From the NCBI RefSeq assembly GCF_902499335.1, contig NZ_CABVQK010000005.1, positions 434,001-498,000 on the forward strand: a DNA stretch of 64,000 bases, read 5' to 3'. This DNA comes from Burkholderia lata. Lineage in GTDB: Bacteria; Pseudomonadota; Gammaproteobacteria; Burkholderiales; Burkholderiaceae. Of the stretch, positions 34,584-43,300 are shown in pieces. Position 1 is the stretch's first letter; each line of letters starts with the position of its first letter. The translations under genes and the position numbers were made by a program. Under the pieces are notes generated by a model. That model had not been told where the DNA came from. It was given only the letters and a program-made list of their open reading frames with translations, and did no database searches.

Positions 34584-35558
34584 TCAGGCCAGCGCACCGG
34601 CCGATTCGCGGGCCCGGCGTTCGTGACTCGGTGCGTGTCCGAAAAAAGTGCGAAAGGCCTTGCTGAAATGCGTCACGCTCTGGAATCCGCAGGTCTTCGT
34701 GACGTTCGCGATCGACATGTTCGAGTAGCGGATCAGCTTCCGCGCACGCTTCAAGCGCAGGCCGACGTAGTACTCGTGCGGCGTCATGTCCAGTGCCTCC
34801 CTGAAGACGCGCTGCAGGTGGCGCATCGATACGCCTGTCAACCGGGCCAGATCCGGCACGGTCAGCGGCTCCTCGATATTCGCCTCCATCAGCCGCACCG
34901 TCTCGATCAGTTCCTCGCGTGAAAAACCCACCCGCGACGCGATGGGAATCGGCTGGGGATCGGTCACGGCCCTGACCCGCTCGATCGAGAATTGCTCGGA
35001 GATGTGCCGCGCCATCGGCGGCCCGAGATCCGACGTGATCAGGTGCAGCATCAGGTCCAGCGGTGCCGTTCCACCGGTGCAGGTGAGGCGATCGCGGTCG
35101 ATGGCGAAGAGTTCGTCGACGAAACGGACGTCCGGAAATTCGGCATGCAGCTCGGACAGCACCTCCCAGTGAACCGCGCAGCGATAGCCGTCGAGCAGGC
35201 CGCTCGCCATCAATGCATAAGCCCCCGTGCACAGCCCGCCCACCGCGACCCCGCGCCCGGCCAGGGTCCGCAGCAGTCGTTTCGTTCCGTCGTCCACGGC
35301 GTCCCGGACGTCCCATCCGCCGCAGACGAACATCACGTCGGGCATGCTCGCGGCGAGGTCCAGCGGACACGCCGGCCCCGCGACGATACCGTTACTGGCG
35401 CGGATCGCCGTTTCGTCGACCGAGTAAATCGTCCAGTCGTAGCGGGAGAAGCCGAGCAGCTGGTTGGCCATTCGCAGTGCCTCGATCGCACTCGTCAGCG
35501 CGATCATCGAATACTTTTCCAATATCAGGAATCCGAAATGACTGAATGTCGATTTCAT
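34584..35558 (-). CDS. cdhR: AraC/GlxA family regulator (CdhR/GbdR-like)
   Basis: A 324-residue regulator with an N-terminal DJ-1/PfpI-like domain (about 8-190, ending in the GTAPLDLMLHLI segment) and a C-terminal AraC HTH (about 225-315, with PDLARLTGVSMRHLQRVF and the second HTH NVTKTCGFQSVTHFSKAFR). This architecture is that of CdhR (carnitine dehydrogenase regulator) and GbdR (glycine betaine). Its place in the carnitine operon makes CdhR-type activation the best guess. GAGG sits 9 nt before ATG 35558. It also has a LysR-type co-regulator next door. Confidence 0.87.
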   Translation of the reverse strand: MKSTFSHFGFLILEKYSMIALTSAIEALRMANQLLGFSRYDWTIYSVDETAIRASNGIVAGPACPLDLAASMPDVMFVCGGWDVRDAVDDGTKRLLRTLAGRGVAVGGLCTGAYALMASGLLDGYRCAVHWEVLSELHAEFPDVRFVDELFAIDRDRLTCTGGTAPLDLMLHLITSDLGPPMARHISEQFSIERVRAVTDPQPIPIASRVGFSREELIETVRLMEANIEEPLTVPDLARLTGVSMRHLQRVFREALDMTPHEYYVGLRLKRARKLIRYSNMSIANVTKTCGFQSVTHFSKAFRTFFGHAPSHERRARESAGALA

Positions 35559-35638
35559 CGCATCGATCCTCTCAACCTCTATTCAACCGGCATCATGCCT
35601 GCCGGACGGCGCCCGCTTTCACCCGCCGCCGGCCGCCC

Positions 35639-36544
35639 CTATTCCGTGCATTGCCCGACGATCCAGTCGCAGAAGATCCGCGCCTCCGGGCTCAACAAGG
35701 TATCGCTCGGGTGCAGCAGATAAAACCCGCGGCCGGTCCGCACCGAGGTCTCGATCGGCCGCACCAGCACCCCGGTCGCCAGCATGTCGTCGGCCAGATA
35801 GCGCCACCCCATCGCGATGCCCTGCCCGCCCATCGCGGCCTGCAGGACCGCCGGATAGTTGTTGATGTAGAGATCCTGCCGCGGCTCGGTCAGCGCGATG
35901 TCGTGATGCGCGAACCAGGTCGCCCAGTCCATCCAGTCCCAATGACGCGTCTCCAGATGGATCAGCGTGGCGCGCAGCAGATCCCGCGTGTGCGCCATCG
36001 GCGCGAGTCGGGCCAGATACGCCGGCGTGCACACCGGGAAGATCTCTTCCTCGAGCAGGAAGCGCGCGTTGCAGGCCGGCCAGTAGCCGTCGCCGAACTG
36101 AATCGCCAGGTCCGCGCCTTCGCGGATGTTTCGCGTGTCCTCGTCCGACGCATCGACGTGAATGATGATCTCCGGATGCTCGGCCCGAAACTTCGGCAGG
36201 CGCGGAATCAGCCAGTGCGACGCGATCGCCAGATCCGCCGACACCGTGACCGTCGACGTAGACGCCTGCACGCGCAACTCGTACGCGGCGGCAGCCAGCA
36301 GATCCAGCGCCGCATTGACGGTCCGCTGAAACTTCCGCCCGCCGTCGGTGAGCGACACCGCCTTGTGAGACCGCACGAACAACGCGCAGCCCAGCGTTTC
36401 CTCGAGCAACCGGATCTGCCGGCTGATCGCGCTCTGCGTCACGCACAGTTCCTCGGCGGCACTCGTGAAGCTTTCGTGCCGGGCCGCTGCCTCGAACGCG
36501 GTGAGATACGACAGCGGCGGGAGGTGCTTCAAGCGGCTAACCAT
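35639..36544 (-). CDS. LysR family regulator in the carnitine cluster
   Basis: A 301-residue LysR regulator. The N-terminal winged HTH has LTAFEAAARHESFTSAAEEL and QSAISRQIRLLEETLG at residues about 12-55 (GcvA-like subgroup), with an effector domain from about 90. The ATG at 36544 gives the standard N-terminus; longer frames upstream are non-coding. Acinetobacter carnitine-monooxygenase clusters also encode a LysR regulator, so it may respond to carnitine or to the monooxygenase branch (inference). Confidence 0.9.
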   Translation of the reverse strand: MVSRLKHLPPLSYLTAFEAAARHESFTSAAEELCVTQSAISRQIRLLEETLGCALFVRSHKAVSLTDGGRKFQRTVNAALDLLAAAAYELRVQASTSTVTVSADLAIASHWLIPRLPKFRAEHPEIIIHVDASDEDTRNIREGADLAIQFGDGYWPACNARFLLEEEIFPVCTPAYLARLAPMAHTRDLLRATLIHLETRHWDWMDWATWFAHHDIALTEPRQDLYINNYPAVLQAAMGGQGIAMGWRYLADDMLATGVLVRPIETSVRTGRGFYLLHPSDTLLSPEARIFCDWIVGQCTE

Positions 36545-36663
36545 GTCGGGGGCTTCTCTCGGGACGGAAGTCGGTCGTATTGCGGCGCGTCGAAGCGGGC
36601 GGGCCGCCGCGCCGGCGCAACGCGCGTTGCCGCCCGAGCCGCGCAGTTTCATCGACGCGAACA

Positions 36664-37143
36664 TCACTGCCCTTTCACCAGTGAAATGCCTCGACCCGCC
36701 TGCACCGGCCAGCGGGTATCTCGCTGCGCGGCGAACAGCGCTTCGAGCCGCGCCAGCGTCTGCGCGCGAAACGCCGTGCTGCGCCGAAGCGTCATGTCGA
36801 CGTGCAGCAAAAGGGCTTCCATCGTAGCAAAGTGTTCGGCGTCGATCGGGTGCCGCATGGTCAGGAAAACCCGACATTTCTTGCTGTCGTGCTCGAGCAC
36901 GCGTGCCGTGACGACGAACGGCGCGCCCGTGCCGATTTCCTTCAGGTAATGAACGACGGTCTGCAGCGTATAGACCGACACCCGCTCGCGAGACCGGAAT
37001 GCGTCGTCCATCCCGATGCTGTCCAGCCACCGGTCGATCGACTCGCTGAACACGCGCACGTAGCACGCGTCGTTCATGTGCCCGTTGTAGTCGATCCACT
37101 CCGCGCGTACCTGCCCTTCATGGACCTCGAGTTCCGCGTGCAT
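36664..37143 (-). CDS. cdhB: hotdog-fold thioesterase, betainyl-CoA thiolase/thioesterase CdhB-like
   Basis: A 159-residue hotdog-fold thioesterase of the 4-hydroxybenzoyl-CoA type, with the active-site loop WIDYNGHMNDACYV (catalytic Asp near residue 18) and a VHYLKEIGTGAPF strand. In the carnitine dehydrogenase route it hydrolyses betainyl-CoA to glycine betaine and CoA after CdhC. It lies 70 bp behind cdhA. The name is by context; the fold is visible. Confidence 0.87.
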   Translation of the reverse strand: MHAELEVHEGQVRAEWIDYNGHMNDACYVRVFSESIDRWLDSIGMDDAFRSRERVSVYTLQTVVHYLKEIGTGAPFVVTARVLEHDSKKCRVFLTMRHPIDAEHFATMEALLLHVDMTLRRSTAFRAQTLARLEALFAAQRDTRWPVQAGRGISLVKGQ

Positions 37144-37213
37144 CTGGCGCCCTCCTTCGACGTGTCGTCAACGTAGGCCGGGCGGCGGCTTCCCGGCCGG
37201 CGCCCGGAGGGTT

Positions 37214-38215
37214 TCATCGGGCCGCGACCTTCCGCTCGCCCACCACATCGATCGCGCGGGTCGGATACGCCGCATCCGTGATCGCCTTGCTCGCTTCGAC
37301 GATCTTGCGGTCGCGCTCCGCCGCCAGGTCGTGAAACTGCCGGCCGCCTTCTTCCGCCTTCACGCCGTCGACCAGCATCTGGATCGTCTGCGGATCGAGC
37401 GTCGGATGGCCGAGATCGTCCCACCAGCGATGGAACGACGGCGCAAAACGCTCGCAGAAGACGCCGAGCCCGTGGCCGCCGCTGCCGAGGTTGAACAGCA
37501 TGTGCGGCCCCATGACCGACCATCGCAGGCCCGGGCCGGCGGAGACGGCCTTGTCGACGTCGCCGACCGTCGCGACCCCTTCGACCACCAGATGAATCGC
37601 CTCCCGCCACAGTGCCGCCTGCAGCCGGTTCGCGACGTGGCCCGGCACTTCCTTGTTGACCCGGATCGTGATCTTTCCGCATGCGGCATAGAACTGCTCG
37701 GCGAGCTCCAGCACGCCGGGCTCGGTCTTCTCGTTGCCCAGCAGCTCGACCAGCGGAATCAGATGGGGCGGATTGAACGGATGCCCGAGGATGAAACGGC
37801 CCGGATTCTTCCAGCCCGCCTGCATTTCCTTCACCAGCAGGCCCGATGCGCTGGAGCAGACGATCGCGCGGGGATCGAGATGATCCTCGATGCGCCGGTA
37901 CAGCGCGTGCTTGACGTCGATCCGCTCGGGCACGCTTTCCTGCACGAACTGCGCGCGGGCCACGGCTTCCTCGGGCGTCGCCACGAAGCGCAGCCGTCCC
38001 GGGTCGCCCCGCCGCGCCAACCCCAGCCGCTCCAGGCTCGGCCACGCGTGACGCACATAGTCGCGAACGAACGCCTCCCCTTCCGGCGACGGATCGTATA
38101 CGTCGACCTCCAGCCCGGCCGCCAGAAACAGCGCGGCCCAGCTTGCGCCGATCGTGCCGGCGCCGAGAATGCCTACGACTTCGATGCCATGAGGCATGTC
38201 ATGCAGCGTGCTCAT
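37214..38215 (-). CDS. cdhA: L-carnitine 3-dehydrogenase
   Basis: A 333-residue 3-hydroxyacyl-CoA-dehydrogenase-fold enzyme that oxidises L-carnitine to 3-dehydrocarnitine with NAD+. It has an N-terminal Rossmann motif GILGAGTIGAS (GxGxxG, residues about 16-25), the catalytic region LGHPFNPPHLIPLVELLG and KEVPGHVANRLQAALWREA, as in LcdH/CdhA proteins. The ATG at 38215 is chosen because the protein then begins MSTLHDMPHGIEVV, just before the Rossmann fold; a longer upstream frame reads non-coding. Confidence 0.9.
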   Translation of the reverse strand: MSTLHDMPHGIEVVGILGAGTIGASWAALFLAAGLEVDVYDPSPEGEAFVRDYVRHAWPSLERLGLARRGDPGRLRFVATPEEAVARAQFVQESVPERIDVKHALYRRIEDHLDPRAIVCSSASGLLVKEMQAGWKNPGRFILGHPFNPPHLIPLVELLGNEKTEPGVLELAEQFYAACGKITIRVNKEVPGHVANRLQAALWREAIHLVVEGVATVGDVDKAVSAGPGLRWSVMGPHMLFNLGSGGHGLGVFCERFAPSFHRWWDDLGHPTLDPQTIQMLVDGVKAEEGGRQFHDLAAERDRKIVEASKAITDAAYPTRAIDVVGERKVAAR

Positions 38216-38280
38216 CGTGCTCTTCCATCCTGAATTCGAGTATCGGGAGACAGGCGGCCGATATCCGCCCGCCGGGGTTT

Positions 38281-39261
38281 TTACAAGTCCAGCACCAGTC
38301 GAGGCGATTTCGACCGGGAACAACACACCGCCATCACGTCGTTCGCGCGCTTCTCGTCGTCGGTCAGGATGTGGTCGCGATGCTCCGGCACGCCGTCGAC
38401 CACGTCGGTCAGGCATGCGCCGCACACGCCCTGCTCACAGACCGTGCTGATGTCGAACCCCGCCTGCTTCAACACCTGCAGAACACTCTTGTCGGCGGGC
38501 ACGTCCAGGTCCAGGCCGGATCTGCACAGATGGATCCGGAACGCCGTGTTCTCCGCCGTACCCACCGGCTCGGCCGCGAAGCGCTCGAAATGCACGGTTC
38601 CCGCCGGCCAGTGCGATGCCGCGGCTTCCACCGCGTTCATCAGGCCGCCGGGGCCGCAGCAATAGAGATGGCGGCCTTCCGTCGCGTCGGACAGCAGCGA
38701 CCGGACGTCGAGCCCCTTGCCCGGATCGCCCCCGTCGAAATGCAGGTGGACGTGCGCCGCGAACGGCACACCGCGCCGCAGGAGATCGACGAACGCCGCG
38801 TCCTGCTCGCGCCGCGCGCAGTAGTGCAGCGCGAACGGCTGCCCTTCGCTGAACAGGCGATATGCCATCGACAGGATCGGCGTGATCCCGATGCCGCCCG
38901 CGATCAGCAGCGACGACGTCGCGCCTACCGCCATCGGAAAATGGTTGAACGGCCCGCTGATCCGTACCTGCGCGCCGACACCCACCTGATCATGGACAAA
39001 GCGCGAGCCGCCACGGCTGGCCGGATCCTTCAATACGGCGATCCGGTAGGTGTTCCGGACCCCGGCCGCTTCATAAAGCGAATACTGTCGGGTGATGCCG
39101 TTTTCCAGATGGACGGCCACGTGCGCGCCCGGTTCGTAGGCAGGCAGGTCCGCATCGTCTTCCCTGGCCAGCGCGTAGCTCCGAATGCCGTTGGCCTCGT
39201 CGGCCACGGCCCGCACGATCAGCACCTGACGGTCCAGTGCGCCGCTTTGATGTTGCGTCAT
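38281..39261 (-). CDS. cntB: FMN/[2Fe-2S] oxidoreductase, carnitine monooxygenase reductase CntB-like
   Basis: A 326-residue flavin reductase. It has an N-terminal FMN/NAD reductase fold (RQYSLYEAA near residue 60, GGIGITPILSMAYRL near residue 120, YCCGPGGLMNAV near residue 200) and a C-terminal plant-type [2Fe-2S] domain with C275, C280, C283 and C313. It passes electrons from NADH to the Rieske oxygenase CntA. The phthalate-dioxygenase-reductase-like order, reductase then ferredoxin, matches CntB/YeaX. It is separated from cntA by the intervening cdhC and aldehyde dehydrogenase genes. Confidence 0.87.
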   Translation of the reverse strand: MTQHQSGALDRQVLIVRAVADEANGIRSYALAREDDADLPAYEPGAHVAVHLENGITRQYSLYEAAGVRNTYRIAVLKDPASRGGSRFVHDQVGVGAQVRISGPFNHFPMAVGATSSLLIAGGIGITPILSMAYRLFSEGQPFALHYCARREQDAAFVDLLRRGVPFAAHVHLHFDGGDPGKGLDVRSLLSDATEGRHLYCCGPGGLMNAVEAAASHWPAGTVHFERFAAEPVGTAENTAFRIHLCRSGLDLDVPADKSVLQVLKQAGFDISTVCEQGVCGACLTDVVDGVPEHRDHILTDDEKRANDVMAVCCSRSKSPRLVLDL

Positions 39262-39337
39262 CGTTACCTCTGGAGAGTGGATGCCGGGTCGCCGCCGGTT
39301 CGCCGGCAGGCGATACCCGCTCGCCGAAAATCGTCCG

Positions 39338-40765
39338 CTACACGTGTGCGATCTGTACGTGCCGCACGGTCGTGTAGTTCTCGAGCGCGTAGACGGACAT
39401 GTCGCTCCCGTATCCCGAAGCCTTCATGCCGCCGTGCGGCATTTCGGCGGTGGCCACGCCATGCGCGTTGATCCACGTGATGCCGCACCGCAGGCGTGAC
39501 GCGACCGTCATCGCCTTTCCCACGTCGCGCGTCCAGATCGACGACGCGAGGCCATACGGGCTGTCGTTCGCGTGATGAATCGCCTGTTCCGCGCCGCTGA
39601 ACCGCGTGATGGAAATGACCGGGCCGAACACCTCGCGCTGAACGATCTCGTCGTCCTGCCGTGCATTCGCGACGATCGTCGGCTCGTAGAAGTAGCCGCC
39701 GCCGGCGACTTCACGCCCGCCGGTCACGATCTCCACATGGCGCAGGTCACGCGCGCGGTCCACGAAGCCGGCGATACGCCGGCGATGGCCTTCGGAGATC
39801 ACCGGCCCCATTTCGGTACGCGAATCGTCCGGTGCGCCGAGCCGGATCGTCGCGACGCGATTCGCCAGATCCGCGACGAAGGTGTCGTAGATCCTGTCCT
39901 CGACGTAGAGCCGGCAAGGCTGCGCACAATCCTGCCCGGCGTTGAAGAACGCCGCGCCGCGTATGCCTTCGACGGCCGCGTCCAGGTTCGCGTCGTCGAA
40001 CACGATGACCGGCGCCTTCCCGCCCAGCTCCATGTGCGTATGCATCAGCTTGCGCGACGATGCCTCGAGAATCCGGCTCGCCGTCGCGGGGCCGCCGGTC
40101 AGCGACACGAGATCGAGCTGACGATGGTTGATCAGCGCGTTGCCCGTGGTGGCGCCGCGGCCGACGACCACGTTGACGACGCCGCGCGGAAAGATCTCGG
40201 CCGCGAGTTCCGCGACACGCAGCGACGTCAGCGGTGTGAGTTCCGACGGCTTCAGGACGACCGGGCAGCCGGCCGCCAGCGCCGGCGCCAGCTTCCACGC
40301 CGCCATCATCAGCGGATAGTTCCACGGCGCGATCGATCCCACCACGCCTACCGCGTCGCGCCGGATCATCGACGTGAACCCGGCCACGTACTCGCCCGCG
40401 CTGGATGCCGACACGCACCGCGCCGCGCCGGCCATGAACCGAAACACGTCGACGGTCAACGGAAGCTCGTCCGCCTTCACCGCGTGCAACGGCTTGCCGC
40501 AGTTCAGCGATTCGAGCGCCGCGAACTCGTCCGCGCGTTCCTCGATCGCATCCGCCAGCGCGAGCAGGCCTGCCGCGCGCACGCCCGGCGGCGTCGCGGA
40601 CCACGACGGGAATGCCGAGGCCGCCGCCGCGACGGCCGCATCGACCTGCTCGTCAGACGCATCGCGCATCGTGACAACGGTGTCGCCCGTCGCCGGGTTG
40701 ACGACCGGAAACGCTTCTCCGTCGCCCGCCACCCGCTCACCATTGATCAGGTTCATCGTTTGCAT
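39338..40765 (-). CDS. aldehyde dehydrogenase in the carnitine run (probable malic semialdehyde dehydrogenase)
   Basis: A 475-residue NAD-dependent aldehyde dehydrogenase. Catalytic C280 ([13 protein letters not shown]) and E246 ([11 protein letters not shown]) are present, with the cofactor motif [20 protein letters not shown]. It is closest in look to gamma-aminobutyraldehyde/betaine-type ALDHs. In the CntAB route carnitine is cleaved to trimethylamine plus malic semialdehyde, which an ALDH oxidises to malate; this gene sits between cntA and cntB and best fits that step. Without biochemistry, trimethylaminobutyraldehyde or betaine aldehyde remain alternative substrates. Confidence 0.8.
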   Translation of the reverse strand: MQTMNLINGERVAGDGEAFPVVNPATGDTVVTMRDASDEQVDAAVAAAASAFPSWSATPPGVRAAGLLALADAIEERADEFAALESLNCGKPLHAVKADELPLTVDVFRFMAGAARCVSASSAGEYVAGFTSMIRRDAVGVVGSIAPWNYPLMMAAWKLAPALAAGCPVVLKPSELTPLTSLRVAELAAEIFPRGVVNVVVGRGATTGNALINHRQLDLVSLTGGPATASRILEASSRKLMHTHMELGGKAPVIVFDDANLDAAVEGIRGAAFFNAGQDCAQPCRLYVEDRIYDTFVADLANRVATIRLGAPDDSRTEMGPVISEGHRRRIAGFVDRARDLRHVEIVTGGREVAGGGYFYEPTIVANARQDDEIVQREVFGPVISITRFSGAEQAIHHANDSPYGLASSIWTRDVGKAMTVASRLRCGITWINAHGVATAEMPHGGMKASGYGSDMSVYALENYTTVRHVQIAHV

Positions 40766-40809
40766 GACTAATCGACCTGTTTGAGATCCGGAAAGATGTT
40801 CGACCGCCG

Positions 40810-41739
40810 TCAGAATCCGACCTGGTCGCGGCCCTTCAGGCCCAGCCGCGCGCGGGCTTCGGCGGGCGTCGCGACCTTGAAGCCGAGTTCCTCGACGATG
40901 CGCCGGATCTTGCGGACCTGGTCGGCGTTCGACGCCGCCAGCTGGCCGCGGTCGATGTACAGGTTGTCCTCGAGCCCGACGCGCACGTTCCCGCCCATGA
41001 CGGCCGACTGCGTCGCGAATTTCATCTGGTTGCGCCCCGCAGCGAGGACGGACCATTCGAAACCGTCGCCGAACAGGCGTTGCGCAATGCTGTGCAGATG
41101 GCTCAGGTTGTCCGTATCGGCGCCCATCCCGCCGAGGATCCCGAAGATCATCTGGATGAAGAACGGCGGCTTCAGCAGCCCCTTGTCGACGAAATACGCG
41201 AGGTTGTACAGGTGGCCGAGGTCGTAGCACTCGAACTCGAAGCGCGTTCCGTGCGTATCGCCGAGTTCGCGCAGCGTGTATTCGATGTCCTTGAACGTGT
41301 TCTTGAACACGAAGTCGCGCGTCATGTCGAGGAACGCGGGCTCCCAGTCGTGCTGCCATTCGGTGTGCTTCTGCAGCATCGGGAAGATGCCGAAATTGAG
41401 CGACCCGCAGTTGAGCGACGCCATCTCGGGCTTCGCGACGAGTGCCGCCTCGAGACGCTGTTCGAGCGTCATGCCGAGGCCGCCGCCAGTCGACACGTTG
41501 ATGATCGCGTCGCTGTTCGCCTTGATGACGGGCAGGAACTGCATGAATACTTTCGGGTCGGGCGTCGGCCGCCCCGTTTCCGGGTCACGCGCATGCAGAT
41601 GGATGATCGATGCGCCGGCTTCGGCCGCCGCGATCGATTCCGCCGCGATCTGCGCGGGCGTGATGGGCAGGTGCGGCGACATGGTGGGCGTGTGGATGCC
41701 GCCCGTTACCGCGCACGTGATGATGATGCTGTTCGACAT
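40810..41739 (-). CDS. cdhC: beta-keto acid cleavage enzyme, dehydrocarnitine cleavage CdhC-like
   Basis: A 309-residue BKACE-family enzyme. The zinc ligands are visible: H47 and H49 (IIHLHARDP) and E257 in [11 protein letters not shown]. It condenses 3-dehydrocarnitine with acetyl-CoA to give acetoacetate and betainyl-CoA, the step after CdhA. The ATG at 41739 is chosen by position and the N-terminus [14 protein letters not shown]. It lies between cntA and the aldehyde dehydrogenase, so the two routes are physically interleaved. Confidence 0.9.
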   Translation of the reverse strand: MSNSIIITCAVTGGIHTPTMSPHLPITPAQIAAESIAAAEAGASIIHLHARDPETGRPTPDPKVFMQFLPVIKANSDAIINVSTGGGLGMTLEQRLEAALVAKPEMASLNCGSLNFGIFPMLQKHTEWQHDWEPAFLDMTRDFVFKNTFKDIEYTLRELGDTHGTRFEFECYDLGHLYNLAYFVDKGLLKPPFFIQMIFGILGGMGADTDNLSHLHSIAQRLFGDGFEWSVLAAGRNQMKFATQSAVMGGNVRVGLEDNLYIDRGQLAASNADQVRKIRRIVEELGFKVATPAEARARLGLKGRDQVGF

Positions 41740-41847
41740 GGAGATGACCTTGACTGGGCAGGTTGGCCGGTGTCGCCGCGATCCCGTTCGCCACGACACA
41801 CCGGTGTTCGCAATACGATTCGACCGCGCCGGCATGGCGCGAACGCG

Positions 41848-42990
41848 TTACTTCAGTGCGTCCTGGTAGGCCTTCAGCACCAGCCCGTGGAAGTGATGAA
41901 GCGCGTGCTCGCTCATGCCCGACTGCCGCGGATCGCTCACGATCCGGCCGCTTTCGAACGCGGGCGTGCTCATCCCGCGCTGCACGCTCTCGACGAGGTC
42001 GATGTCCTCCTGCTGCAGCACGTCGCGGACGTAGTTGATCGCCTCGATCTCCTGCGGCGTCGGCTCGGCGGATTCGAAGTAGAAGTCGTAGGTCTCGATC
42101 GTGCGATCGGGCGCCACCGGGATGATGTTCAGCACGAGGAAATTCGCGCGGCCCGGGTAGCGCAGCAGGCACGTGTTGGGCCAGACCCACCACACCGCGT
42201 GGTCGTCGCAGGTCGCGCCTTCGACGCTGTAGGCCGTATTGCCGGCGTTGCCGCCTTTCGCCATGTGGCTCGAGTAGATCCCGTGCGTCGTCACCTTGTA
42301 GGTGTCGAACTGGAGCAGGCTCACGAAATCCTTGTGGGCGGTCGGGCAGTGGTAGCACTCGAGGAAGTTGTCGACGACGTTCTTCCAGTTCGACCGGATA
42401 TCGAACTGCAGGCGGCGCGCAAACGTCAGCGTGCCGACGTCCGGCGCGAACCGGTCGATCTCGGCCTTCAGATCGCCGCTTTGCGACGCGAGCGACGCGG
42501 CGCCCGGGTCCATGTTCACGTACACGAACCCGCAGAACTCCTCGACCTGCACTTGCGACAGGCAGATGTCCTCCTTCCTGAAGTCGACCAGCGTCTCCGT
42601 CATCGGCGCCTGGCGCAGGCCGCCATCGAGGTTGTAGCTCCACGCGTGATACGGGCACGTGATCACGCGCGCCTTGCCTTCGCCGGCAAGCAGGTGATGC
42701 GCGCGGTGCTTGCAGACGTTGTAGAACGCGCGCAGGCTGCCGGCCCGGTCGCGCACCACGGCGATGCTCCGGCCGGCCACGTCGGCCACATAGTAGGCGC
42801 CCGGCTCGCGCACCTTTTCCGCATGACACACCCACTGCCACGATCGTCGGAAGACGGCGTCCATTTCCGCGTCAAAGTACTTCGGGTCCGTGTAGCACTT
42901 CGCATTCAGCGTCGACGAGGCGGCGACGTCCTTCGCATTGAATGCACGGCCGGCGATCTCGAGGTCCTGCTGCGCGAGACATTCGCTCAT
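41848..42990 (-). CDS. cntA: Rieske non-heme iron oxygenase, carnitine monooxygenase CntA-like
   Basis: A 380-residue Rieske oxygenase that would convert carnitine to trimethylamine and malic semialdehyde. The Rieske cluster ligands are C93, H95, C112 and H115 (NVCKHRAHH and TCPYHAW). The mononuclear iron site has H214 and H219 with a probable D329, in LECYHCPTAHKDF and EDIDLVE. The residue bridging the two iron centres is E211 instead of the usual Asp, a known CntA trait. The C-terminal LVESVQRGM motif also matches CntA/YeaW. GGAG is 6 nt before ATG 42990. It is the first gene of the minus-strand carnitine run. Confidence 0.86.
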   Translation of the reverse strand: MSECLAQQDLEIAGRAFNAKDVAASSTLNAKCYTDPKYFDAEMDAVFRRSWQWVCHAEKVREPGAYYVADVAGRSIAVVRDRAGSLRAFYNVCKHRAHHLLAGEGKARVITCPYHAWSYNLDGGLRQAPMTETLVDFRKEDICLSQVQVEEFCGFVYVNMDPGAASLASQSGDLKAEIDRFAPDVGTLTFARRLQFDIRSNWKNVVDNFLECYHCPTAHKDFVSLLQFDTYKVTTHGIYSSHMAKGGNAGNTAYSVEGATCDDHAVWWVWPNTCLLRYPGRANFLVLNIIPVAPDRTIETYDFYFESAEPTPQEIEAINYVRDVLQQEDIDLVESVQRGMSTPAFESGRIVSDPRQSGMSEHALHHFHGLVLKAYQDALK

Positions 42991-43300
42991 TGCATGCTCC
43001 TGAAAGGGGGACGGGATTTTCGATTCGGCAAGTTGCGCTTCGGTGCTGAAGTTACGCATCGGCCGTTGCCTTCGCAAACGATGAAAAAAAAGCCATTTGC
43101 CCCAAAAAAACTTGGGCAGGACGAACGCACGCGCGGCAACGTCACGAGCCGGCCGATTTTCATAACTTGATGTCGCAATTGCCGGTTTCCCGTTCCGGCG
43201 GCTTCGCTAGCATGGTGTGCAGCGCGGCCCCACTCTTCACGCGCGAACATGGGTGCCTTTCGAAACCCTTGCCCCGTCAACCCTTTCTCCCGGCCCGAAC
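42991..43300. other. 310-bp divergent promoter region between cntA and the second binding protein
   Basis: No gene is recognised. An A-rich tract (about 43083-43110) lies in an imperfect inverted repeat TGCCCC...TTGGGCA (43098-43118), a marked AT peak in GC-rich surroundings. It must carry the promoters of the nine-gene carnitine run and of the divergent binding-protein gene; exact promoters are not clear. Confidence 0.4.
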
